Assembly: GCA_001899775.1 (NCBI GenBank)
Contig: MKWN01000010.1
Location: forward strand, 1-64,000
Source of the DNA: Thiobacillus sp. 65-29
GTDB lineage: Bacteria; Pseudomonadota; Gammaproteobacteria; Burkholderiales; Thiobacillaceae
DNA: 64,000 nt
Direction: 5' to 3'
Shown here: positions 27,766 to 34,759 of the stretch, in pieces
How positions within the stretch are numbered: the stretch's first letter is position 1
Layout of the letters: each line of letters opens with the position of its first letter
Notes under the pieces: generated by a model
Database searches by the model: none
The model's input: only the letters and a program-made list of their open reading frames with translations
What the model was told of the DNA's origin: nothing
Made by a program: the position numbers and the translations under genes

Positions 27766-28590
27766 ATGCACGAACTGCAAGCCACCATCGAAGACGCTTT
27801 CGAACGCCGCGCCGAGCTCACGCCCCGCAACGCCCCACCCCAGGTCAAGGATGCCGTCATGGCGGTGATCGACCTGCTCGACATGGGCCAGTTGCGCGTC
27901 GCCGAGCGCAGTGACGGGCAGAACTGGATCACCCATCAGTGGATCAAGAAGGCCGTGCTGCTATCCTTCCGCCTGGAAGACAACCAGTTCATCAAGGGCG
28001 GCCACACCAACTACTACGACAAGGTGCCGTCCAAGTTCGCCGATTTCAACTCGAAGGATTTCCGCGAAGGCGGCTTCCGCGTCGTGCCGCCCGCCGCCGC
28101 GCGCAAGGGCGCCTACATCGCGAAGAACGTCGTGCTGATGCCGTCCTACGTCAATATCGGCGCCTACGTCGACGACGGCACCATGGTCGATACCTGGGCC
28201 ACCGTCGGCTCCTGCGCGCAGCTCGGCAAGAACGTGCACCTTTCCGGCGGCGTCGGCATCGGCGGCGTACTCGAGCCGGTACAGGCCAACCCCACCATCA
28301 TCGGCGACAACTGTTTTATCGGCGCGCGCTCGGAAGTGGTCGAGGGCGTCATCGTCGAGGACAACTGCGTCATCTCCATGGGTGTGTACATCGGCCAGTC
28401 CACCAAGATCTACGACCGCGAGACCGGCGAAGTGCACTTCGGCCGCGTCCCCGCCGGCTCGGTGGTGGTGTCCGGCAACCTGCCTTCGAAGGACGGCAAG
28501 TACAGCCTGTACTGCGCAGTGATCGTGAAGAAGGTCGACGAGAAGACCCTGTCCAAGGTCGGCATCAACGAACTCCTGCGCGGAATCTGA
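27766..28590 (+). CDS. dapD: Tetrahydrodipicolinate N-succinyltransferase
   Basis: The 274-residue hexapeptide-repeat acyltransferase uses succinyl-CoA on tetrahydrodipicolinate in lysine/diaminopimelate synthesis. [20 protein letters not shown] leads into the left-handed beta-helix ([38 protein letters not shown]). [20 protein letters not shown] is the DapD C-terminal signature. An AGGAACT site precedes the ATG. Confidence 0.97.
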   Translation: MHELQATIEDAFERRAELTPRNAPPQVKDAVMAVIDLLDMGQLRVAERSDGQNWITHQWIKKAVLLSFRLEDNQFIKGGHTNYYDKVPSKFADFNSKDFREGGFRVVPPAAARKGAYIAKNVVLMPSYVNIGAYVDDGTMVDTWATVGSCAQLGKNVHLSGGVGIGGVLEPVQANPTIIGDNCFIGARSEVVEGVIVEDNCVISMGVYIGQSTKIYDRETGEVHFGRVPAGSVVVSGNLPSKDGKYSLYCAVIVKKVDEKTLSKVGINELLRGI

Positions 28591-28653
28591 GACCAAGCCA
28601 TGGTTCAAGCCAAAAAGTCCGTTGAACATCCGTACGTAACGAACCAACGGGAT

Positions 28654-28719
28654 GTAGGTCGGGTTTCAACCCGACACAACGGTCGGCTGAGGGCCAGTCG
28701 GGCTGAAGCCCGACCTACG
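28654..28719. repeat. Dispersed hairpin repeat, family B
   Basis: Two short hairpins in inverted orientation, GTAGGTCGGGTTTCAACCCG at one end and the matching CGGGCTGAAGCCCGACCTAC at the other, with 22 bases between. It fills the dapD to M48-protease gap. A more compact copy lies at 62371-62415. Such REP-like units are extragenic and may act as transcription or mRNA-stability elements. Confidence 0.8.
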
Positions 28720-28751
28720 GGCTATTGGATAATCCGGGCTCAAGGATGCAC

Positions 28752-29528
28752 ATGAAAAAGATCTCTCTCGCCGCCGTACTGTTCGCAGCGACGCTGGTCG
28801 GCTGCCAGGCCAACCCCGTGTCGGGGCGCAAGCAGCTCGTGCTGGTGTCCGAGGAACAGGCGCAGTCCTCCTCGGCACAGGCCTATGCGCAGACCCTCGA
28901 CGAAGCGCAGAAGAAGGGCAAGCTCAGCACCGACGCGGCGTTGAATGCGCGCGTCAAGCGCATCACCGACCGCCTCATCGTGCAGGCAGGCCAGATGTAT
29001 GCGCCGAGCCGGCAATGGAACTGGTCGGTCGCCGTGCTCGACGAACCCACGCTCAACGCCTGGTGCATGCCCGGCGGCAAGATGGCGATCTACACCGGCA
29101 TCATCCACAAGCTCAAACTCACGGATGACGAGATCGGCCAGATCATGGGCCACGAGATCGCCCATGCCCTGCTCGGCCACGGCCGCGAGCGCATGTCGCG
29201 CGCCATCGCCATGCAGGGCGGCATCCTGCTCGGTTCGGCGGTCGCCGGGCGCGATCTGAGCGGGCTGACGCCGGTGGCCGACATCGCGCTGACCCTGCCC
29301 AACAGCCGCGAAGGCGAAACCGAAGCCGACCGCTACGGCATCGAACTCGCCGCACGCGCCGGCTTCGACCCGCGCGCCGCCGTGCAGCTGTGGGAGAAAA
29401 TGAGCACCGCCAGCGGCAACGGCCCGCCGCAGTTTCTCAGCACCCACCCCTCGCCCACCAACCGCATGCAGGCGCTCAACGCCCTCGTGCCACAGATGAT
29501 GCCGCTCTACGAGAGAGCACGCCCATGA
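28752..29528 (+). CDS. M48-family metalloprotease lipoprotein
   Basis: A 258-residue outer-membrane-type lipoprotein with a signal peptide ending in the lipobox LVGC. Residues about 105-150 hold the zinc-protease motif HEIAHALLGHGRE (HExxH) and a downstream EGETEADRYGIELAARAG that supplies the third ligand Glu. Loss of misfolded outer-membrane proteins is the role of the LoiP/BepA branch; this smaller protein is nearer to LoiP. AAGGA lies 5 bases before the ATG chosen. Confidence 0.9.
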   Translation: MKKISLAAVLFAATLVGCQANPVSGRKQLVLVSEEQAQSSSAQAYAQTLDEAQKKGKLSTDAALNARVKRITDRLIVQAGQMYAPSRQWNWSVAVLDEPTLNAWCMPGGKMAIYTGIIHKLKLTDDEIGQIMGHEIAHALLGHGRERMSRAIAMQGGILLGSAVAGRDLSGLTPVADIALTLPNSREGETEADRYGIELAARAGFDPRAAVQLWEKMSTASGNGPPQFLSTHPSPTNRMQALNALVPQMMPLYERARP

Positions 29529-29872
29529 CGACCGACTTCACCCCCGAGGCCGACAAGCTCGCGAGCCTGAAGACGCTCACCACCGTCATCTATGGTCTTT
29601 ACGCGCTGTCGCTGGTGTTTGGCGTGACGGCCATCATCGCCATCGTCCTCAACTACATCAAGAAGGACGAAGCCCGCGGCACCTGGCTCGACAGCCATTT
29701 CACCTGGCAGATCCGCACCTTCTGGTGGGGCGTCGTCTGGTTCGTGCTCGGCGGCCTCACCTGGATCATCTTCATTGGCGGGATCGTCTGGGGCGTCGCC
29801 TATGTCTGGTTCATCTACCGCATCGCAAAGGGCTGGCTCAACCTCAACGACAACAAGCCCATGCCGATCTGA
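29525..29872 (+). CDS. DUF4870-like membrane protein
   Basis: A 115-residue protein with a hydrophilic start and three hydrophobic helices: TVIYGLYALSLVFGVTAIIAIVLNY, then WGVVWFVLGGLTWIIFIGGIVWG and VAYVWFIYRIAKGW. The HFTWQIRTFWW segment is common in DUF4870 proteins. The ATG overlaps the stop of the M48 protease gene (ATGA), so they are co-translated. Function unknown. Confidence 0.82.
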   Translation: MTTDFTPEADKLASLKTLTTVIYGLYALSLVFGVTAIIAIVLNYIKKDEARGTWLDSHFTWQIRTFWWGVVWFVLGGLTWIIFIGGIVWGVAYVWFIYRIAKGWLNLNDNKPMPI

Positions 29873-29978
29873 ATCCAGCAGTAACGGTCAGCGGGTCCGC
29901 GATACAAGCCTGTCAGCGTTCGTGCGGACACACTCGTGACAGCACCCGGCAGATGTCACGCATCTCGCCTCGCGGCGG

Positions 29979-30524
29979 TCAATTGGCAGTGGCAGCGGGC
30001 GCGTGGAACTCGATCGCATGCCGGGTGTCGCCCGCCGTCTCTCCTGCCTTGAGCGGCGGTCGTTCCGGAGGCGCGGAATAGAACATCTGATCTTTTTCGT
30101 CGCCCTCCATTCCGTAACGCTGATTGCGCTTGAACGGATGCTTCATTACCACCGTTCCCCCCTGCTGGCCAGCCTCGAGCTGTGCGATTTCCAGTTCTTC
30201 GGCGGCCCGCCCACTCCACGGCATCACGTAATAGGCGGGAGCCGCCTGATTCGGCAACTGCAGCCACAAATAAATCGATTCGCCATCCCGCTCGCGTGTT
30301 GCCAGCACCACAGCCTCGGTCGCCTTGGAAAAATATTCCTGCTCGATCGGCCGTGGCCGGGACAACAACTGGTTATAAAAATACAGCGCCAAGCCAACCG
30401 ACACCAGCAAATACAGGAGCGCGACCAGTCTCAAGGCATTACTTCGGGTGGTCTTCATCGAAAACAGCGCATAGCCCAGGGACACAACCAGATACGCAAG
30501 CAGCAACGCAAGCAGGATGTTCAT
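29979..30524 (-). CDS. Unknown membrane protein at the end of the thiocyanate-type operon
   Basis: A 181-residue protein with two N-terminal hydrophobic helices (LLALLLAYLVVSLGYALF and LVALLYLLVSVGLALYFY). A soluble domain of about 120 residues follows, predicted outside the cytoplasm. The domain has EYFSKATEAVVLATRERDGE and an acidic middle. Its ATG overlaps the stop of the ExbD-like gene, and the two share an operon with an ExbB-like protein, so it is probably a third subunit of that module. No family recognised. Confidence 0.8.
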   Translation of the reverse strand: MNILLALLLAYLVVSLGYALFSMKTTRSNALRLVALLYLLVSVGLALYFYNQLLSRPRPIEQEYFSKATEAVVLATRERDGESIYLWLQLPNQAAPAYYVMPWSGRAAEELEIAQLEAGQQGGTVVMKHPFKRNQRYGMEGDEKDQMFYSAPPERPPLKAGETAGDTRHAIEFHAPAATAN

Positions 30525-31174
30525 TTGTACGCCCCGAAGTTGTAGCCGCCAGGCGCATCCGTGCGGAGTTGCTTCGGTGCCGCGCTGACGCTGGATGGCA
30601 CCAGCTCGCCTTTCTCATCCAGCTTGAAACGGAACACCGTCACCTCTTCTCCCTGCTTGTGCAGTTCGACGTCGGATACCAGAATCTGCCGGCTTACACG
30701 CGACGTACCACTGGGTTTGATCGTTGACACCAGCACCTTGGTCTTGAGCGGCCAGACGTCGGCGCGATTGAAATACATGTGCAGATTGACGGTGTATTCC
30801 CCCGCAGGGATATCGCGCGAAAACGCGTTCTCGTAGTTGAGGTTCGAAGCGTCATTCCGGAAGCCGATATCGTCCCGCAGCAGATTGAAAACACGTCCAC
30901 CCAGGTTGGAATAGCCGACCGGGACATCATCCGGCGCCTGCACCCAAAGATCGACGTCGGCGTCGATTCCATCGTCCCAGCGCGCCTCGACAATGACGTT
31001 GCCGGGCGCGGATACTTCCTTGCGCTCGTCCTGTTTCTTTTCGGGCGGATTGATGTGGGGCAGCATGATGACGACCAGCGAGACGAACCCGAGTAGCGCC
31101 AGAGTGATGACGTCGCGAAACACCACATCGGAGTCGTCCTCCGCTTCCGCGTCAAACGAAAAATGCTTGCTCAT
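30521..31174 (-). CDS. ExbD/TolR-like protein with a beta-rich periplasmic domain
   Basis: A 217-residue protein. The N-terminal layout is ExbD-like: an acidic start, then one helix beginning FRDVITLALLGFVSLVVIML with an aspartate where ExbD/MotB carry the proton site. The periplasmic part is not the usual ExbD fold. It has DADVDLWVQAPDD and the sheet-like NLNYENAFSRDIPAGEYTVN, reminiscent of DUF2135/YfaP-type domains. It follows the ExbB-like gene by 10 bases, so the pair is likely an ion-driven motor. Confidence 0.8.
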   Translation of the reverse strand: MSKHFSFDAEAEDDSDVVFRDVITLALLGFVSLVVIMLPHINPPEKKQDERKEVSAPGNVIVEARWDDGIDADVDLWVQAPDDVPVGYSNLGGRVFNLLRDDIGFRNDASNLNYENAFSRDIPAGEYTVNLHMYFNRADVWPLKTKVLVSTIKPSGTSRVSRQILVSDVELHKQGEEVTVFRFKLDEKGELVPSSVSAAPKQLRTDAPGGYNFGAYK

Positions 31175-31184
31175 CGAAGTTCAG

Positions 31185-31784
31185 CTATTGCTGATCCGGT
31201 GATTCGAGGATGGCGGCGATGAGGTTCACCACGCCGGTGCGCAACATGTTGTAGTTGGCGTTGAGCCACAGGTTGGTTATGGCCCCAACCAGCGTGGTAT
31301 AGAGCGCTACCCCCATCCCCTTGGTGAGAGCTCCCACCAGCTTGCCGACCTGGGCAGCGTCGCCCACTGCATTGGCCGGAATATTGGTCAGCACCATGAT
31401 GAAGCCGATCACGGTGCCAAGCAGCCCCAGCATCACCAGACTCGAGGAGATGTATTTGACGAAGGTAATGCGCGCAAACAGCTTGATTTCGAATGCTTCC
31501 TTCACGCTCTCCCGATCGGCCTGCCTGCTGCGGTCGGCGAAGTCCTTGAGCTTGCCCTTGTCGCCACGCTTGACGAAATTCAGTTCGCGGCTGGTTTTCC
31601 ACACGCGGTAACCGCATAGCGCCATGCCATACAGAAAGAGTCCGGCAATCACGTACACGATGTAGGACGAGTCCGCGAGAAAAACGGGCACGACCATGCC
31701 ATTCATGTAAAACACCCACAGGATGGCAAACCCAACCGTGTTCAGTGCGAGCCAGCGATAGAAAAGCAGGTTATTCCAGTTCAT
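31185..31784 (-). CDS. MotA/TolQ/ExbB-like proton channel protein
   Basis: A 199-residue inner-membrane protein with four hydrophobic segments. Two are N-terminal, a basic cytoplasmic loop (KLKDFADRSRQADRESV) follows, and the C-terminal pair contains SSLVMLGLLGTVIGFIMVL and GMGVALYTTLVGAITNLWL. These match the MotA_ExbB core. It is distinct from the ExbB proteins at 5 kb and 38 kb, which have three helices. It forms a module with the two genes below it and lies downstream of the SoxXA genes. Confidence 0.85.
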   Translation of the reverse strand: MNWNNLLFYRWLALNTVGFAILWVFYMNGMVVPVFLADSSYIVYVIAGLFLYGMALCGYRVWKTSRELNFVKRGDKGKLKDFADRSRQADRESVKEAFEIKLFARITFVKYISSSLVMLGLLGTVIGFIMVLTNIPANAVGDAAQVGKLVGALTKGMGVALYTTLVGAITNLWLNANYNMLRTGVVNLIAAILESPDQQ

Positions 31785-31815
31785 GCTGCCGATTTCTCCG
31801 GCGATAGTCGACTAA

Positions 31816-31834
31816 CCTGGGCACTGCGCCCAGG
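31816..31834 (-). terminator. Hairpin between soxK-like and exbB-like genes
   Basis: A 7-bp stem CCTGGGC / GCCCAGG with a 5-base loop lies in the 104-base gap after the SoxK-like gene. There is no T-run, so it may attenuate rather than end transcription, letting the SoxXA genes be expressed more than the channel genes below. Confidence 0.4.
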
Positions 31835-31888
31835 CCCGAAGGCCAGCCCGTGCCGACCCTTTGTTCCGCCGGGTTCACGGGCGGCGCC

Positions 31889-32218
31889 TCAGTACCTTCC
31901 CATGAGCGGATAGGCGAGCTGCCCCATTCCGAGGGACGCCTGTTCGCTGGCGGTTGCCGCGTGCGCGATCACCGCCACACTGTCCTGCTTCTTGGCGGCT
32001 TCCTGGGCCTGCGCCAGGGCCGCGGCTGCGGTCGTCCATAGAACGCCATTGCTCTGTGCCAGCGCGACAGCCGCTTCCGCGTTCGACAGCGCCCAACTCG
32101 CCTCTGGTGTCAGGGCGGCACCCGCCTCGTCACCGGCCGCCTGCGCGCCGGAACCCACGATACCCAGCAACACGATGCCTCCACCCAATACCCTGGCAAC
32201 ACCCTTGACTAGTTTCAT
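31889..32218 (-). CDS. soxK: SoxXA-binding protein (SoxK-like)
   Basis: A 109-residue secreted protein with a signal peptide ending GSGAQA. The mature helix-rich, alanine-rich chain has LWTTAAAALAQAQEAAKKQD and ASEQASLGMGQLAYPLMGRY. This resembles the SoxK/SAXB proteins that bind SoxXA and raise its activity. The order soxX-soxA-soxK is the usual one and supports the call. The ATG chosen has AGGAG seven bases upstream. The alternative is a generic Ala-rich periplasmic protein. Confidence 0.75.
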   Translation of the reverse strand: MKLVKGVARVLGGGIVLLGIVGSGAQAAGDEAGAALTPEASWALSNAEAAVALAQSNGVLWTTAAAALAQAQEAAKKQDSVAVIAHAATASEQASLGMGQLAYPLMGRY

Positions 32219-32255
32219 CACTGTTCTCCTTTGAATTCCCGAGGGATCGACACGA

Positions 32256-33089
32256 TCACTTCCTGAATACCGAGGCCTTGAGCGGCAGCCCGTTACTCAG
32301 GTAGCTGTGGTAGTACTCGAGGTTGTTGTATTCCTCCCCACCGATTTCCAGTGGGACGAGGCGAACCATTTGATGGCATGCGGCGTAACGGCGCTGCAGG
32401 GTGAACAAGGTGTAATCGCCGCCACGAAACGCCGGCCAGTGGGTGGCTTGGCCAGGTGCCATCGAAAGATATTCGGTACGCAGAACGCTACCGACGTAGT
32501 TGATGTGACAGCCCGCACACGAGAAATTGAGTTGGCCACGGCGCTGGTGAAAGAGTCGCTTGCCCGCCTCATAGGCGGCCAGCGCATCCTTGCCTTCCAC
32601 CTTGATGTTCATTTTCATGCCATCGGACAGCGTACGTGCATAGGCCGTCAGCAGGCCCATGGTGTTCATGTCGCTGTGCTTGTAAGGCGCCTCTCCGTTG
32701 TCCGTACGGCACCGGTTGATCGCCATTTCGAAGGTCACCACCTTCTTCGCGGCGTTATCGAACATCGGGTAGTTGCCAGCGACATCCTTGCCAGCACGGG
32801 GGAAGCAGTCCGCGTAGCGCTTGCCGCTCTTGAACGGGGTGTTCCACATCCTGGCGCCCTTGTCGATCTCTGCTTCGTATGGCGGAAAAGTCATGACGGC
32901 GTCGTACTGGGCCTTGGCATCGGGGCTGAAGGCCAGCGCGCCGTACACGTAGTCCTCGACTTTGATGTTTGGATATTTTTCCTGCACCGCCTGTACCACG
33001 CTCCGCCGGTCATCCTCGGGAGACGCCTGCGCGCCTCCCGCGGCCACCAGACATCCCAGGCCAGACAGGAACCAGATCAGTTTTTTCAT
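32256..33089 (-). CDS. soxA: Sulfur-oxidising c-type cytochrome SoxA
   Basis: A 277-residue periplasmic cytochrome with a signal peptide (to about residue 22). A single haem motif CAGCH is at 191-195. Cys95 and Cys127 replace the lost first haem as a disulfide. The C-terminal APGQATHWPAFRGGDYTLFT and ACHQMVR (Cys238) match SoxA; Cys238 is the haem ligand and persulfide site in known enzymes. SoxXA joins thiosulfate or another sulfur compound to SoxYZ, but no soxYZ or soxB is nearby. Confidence 0.93.
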   Translation of the reverse strand: MKKLIWFLSGLGCLVAAGGAQASPEDDRRSVVQAVQEKYPNIKVEDYVYGALAFSPDAKAQYDAVMTFPPYEAEIDKGARMWNTPFKSGKRYADCFPRAGKDVAGNYPMFDNAAKKVVTFEMAINRCRTDNGEAPYKHSDMNTMGLLTAYARTLSDGMKMNIKVEGKDALAAYEAGKRLFHQRRGQLNFSCAGCHINYVGSVLRTEYLSMAPGQATHWPAFRGGDYTLFTLQRRYAACHQMVRLVPLEIGGEEYNNLEYYHSYLSNGLPLKASVFRK

Positions 33090-33128
33090 TTCGTTCTCCG
33101 TATGCTCTTGTGAATAAGTACGCAGCCG

Positions 33129-33497
33129 TTACAGTCCGTACACGTAGTCCACCACCTTGTTGAGCTCGTCGTCGCTAAGAATTCTGTGTTTGCCAAAGGG
33201 CGGCATCAGGGAGTCAGCCTTGGCCTTCGTTGCGTCCCAGACCTGGGCGTAGAGCTTCGCGCGCTCCGGAAAGCGCTCCTTCATGCTGACCAGCGGTGGG
33301 GCAATATCGGTGCTCGTGACGGCCTGGGCATCACTTGGCATGCTGTGACATGCCAGGCAATTGCCCTTGCGGTTATCGAAAGCCAGTTCCTGCCCGGTAA
33401 GCGCCTTGGGACCGTTGGCATGCACCGACTGCGCAAAACCTGCCATCAGGATCAGGCACGCGCCCGCGGCACGGATGGGTGTTGGAATCTGATACAT
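33129..33497 (-). CDS. soxX: Sulfur-oxidising c-type cytochrome SoxX
   Basis: A 122-residue periplasmic monohaem cytochrome with a signal peptide (to about 27), haem motif NCLACH at 46-51 and the axial methionine in LMPPFGKH (Met98). The C-terminal LSDDELNKVVDYVYGL is typical of SoxX. AGGAG precedes the ATG. It pairs with the SoxA encoded 39 bases downstream and lies in an operon with the thiocyanate dehydrogenase-type gene, so it may pass electrons from either reaction. Confidence 0.93.
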   Translation of the reverse strand: MYQIPTPIRAAGACLILMAGFAQSVHANGPKALTGQELAFDNRKGNCLACHSMPSDAQAVTSTDIAPPLVSMKERFPERAKLYAQVWDATKAKADSLMPPFGKHRILSDDELNKVVDYVYGL

Positions 33498-33535
33498 ATC
33501 TGCTCCTTGGTATGACCGGATATCGCTATCCGGTG

Positions 33536-34192
33536 TCATTGAAAAGCACATGGGCCAGGCTTCAGGTCCGGGCACGTTGTGCTGGCATCAGTCTGCATTT
33601 CCGAGACCTCCACGTCGCTGAAATCGGCTTCGTGGAGATTCGCGCCCACGAAGTTCGTATCGCCCATCACGGCGAACAGGAAGCGGGCCTCGTAGAGATC
33701 GGCATCCTTGAAATTCGTGCGCCTCAGGTCAGCGCCTTCCATGTCGGCGTGTTCCAGCAGCGCACCGCTGAAATCGACAGCCGTCAGGTTGGCCTGGGTA
33801 AAGCTTGTGCGATTGCCGTTCGTCCCCGTCAAATTGCTGCCGCGCAGGTCGGCACCGTTCATCACCACGCCCGCGACCACGGCACCGCGCAAATCGGACT
33901 CGACCAGACGCGCACCCTGCAAGTTGGCGCCGGTAAGAAACGCACCGCGCAAATCGGCACCGGAAAGATCCGCCCGCTGCAGATCGGCGCCCAGAAGATT
34001 GCGGCCAGACAGATCCACACCCCTCAGATCGCAGCCGACACAGGCGTTGGTGGTGAGCAGGCGATCCAGATTCGGCGTCGACGCCTGCTCCAGCGAAGCG
34101 CCCTCCGACTCCTTCCAATGCCCGACCAGCACGGCAAGCATCAGGCCGGTCGCAAGCAAAGGGATCAGCACTGGGATACCCGTGTGTTTCAT
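33536..34192 (-). CDS. Pentapeptide-repeat protein with N-terminal membrane anchor
   Basis: A 218-residue protein with one hydrophobic N-terminal segment (IPVLIPLLATGLMLAVLVGHW) and, from about residue 58, roughly 25 repeats of the A(D/N)LxG type, for example LLGADLQRADLSGADLRGAF. These form a right-handed quadrilateral beta-helix, here probably facing the periplasm. Two cysteines, CVGC, precede the repeats. Function is unknown; pentapeptide proteins act as protein-binding scaffolds or DNA mimics. The TcDH-type operon context argues for a periplasmic scaffold. Confidence 0.85.
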   Translation of the reverse strand: MKHTGIPVLIPLLATGLMLAVLVGHWKESEGASLEQASTPNLDRLLTTNACVGCDLRGVDLSGRNLLGADLQRADLSGADLRGAFLTGANLQGARLVESDLRGAVVAGVVMNGADLRGSNLTGTNGNRTSFTQANLTAVDFSGALLEHADMEGADLRRTNFKDADLYEARFLFAVMGDTNFVGANLHEADFSDVEVSEMQTDASTTCPDLKPGPCAFQ

Positions 34193-34255
34193 CAGATATG
34201 CTCCCGCCAATTCATCGACATTCCACCGTAATGGCGAGGTTCCGCCCCGTTGCCG

Positions 34256-34684
34256 TCAATTCAGGCTGAAGCGGATATGCTGCGACGCTTCACCATTCAT
34301 GCTGACGGTCAACACCAGCTTCATGCCTTTTTCCGGCCTGATCCGTGCATCCTTGATCGCCAGCCCGTTGCTGCCGGTCGGTGCCATGCTCAGGGAAAAC
34401 GTCTGGTTTCCACTGACGATACGCAGCGTGCTGACCGCACCTTTTGTCGCCTGCGGGACGTCCCCGTGGTCGGTCACCCAGACATTGGCCTCGCCGTTCT
34501 TGATAAGCAGCTCGAAGTGATAGTTACCGGCCATGCGCAACATGCCGCCATGCGCACCTTTCATCGTTGCCAGGTGTTCGTTGCTGTGCGCCCATGCCAG
34601 GATGGGCAAACCCAACAAAGCCATCAGGAATATGCGTATTGCCGCATAGGCCAGATGACTCGGATTCAGGGTACTGACATTCAT
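34256..34684 (-). CDS. Small periplasmic protein, possible metal binder
   Basis: A 142-residue protein with a signal peptide (to about AWA) and a mature start HSNEHLATMKGAHGGMLRMA rich in His and Met, which suggests copper binding. The HGG...YHFELLIKNGEANVWVTD pattern resembles the small beta-domain found in heavy-metal RND adaptors. GAGGAG precedes the ATG. It lies between the TcDH-type gene and the pentapeptide gene, so a copper-delivery role is plausible but inferred. Confidence 0.78.
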   Translation of the reverse strand: MNVSTLNPSHLAYAAIRIFLMALLGLPILAWAHSNEHLATMKGAHGGMLRMAGNYHFELLIKNGEANVWVTDHGDVPQATKGAVSTLRIVSGNQTFSLSMAPTGSNGLAIKDARIRPEKGMKLVLTVSMNGEASQHIRFSLN

Positions 34685-34759
34685 TTTCGATCTCCTCGCG
34701 TGCATCATTGAAGCCATCCAGAGTGCCGCCGGCAGCGCACACTGCCGGCGGCTTGTCCG

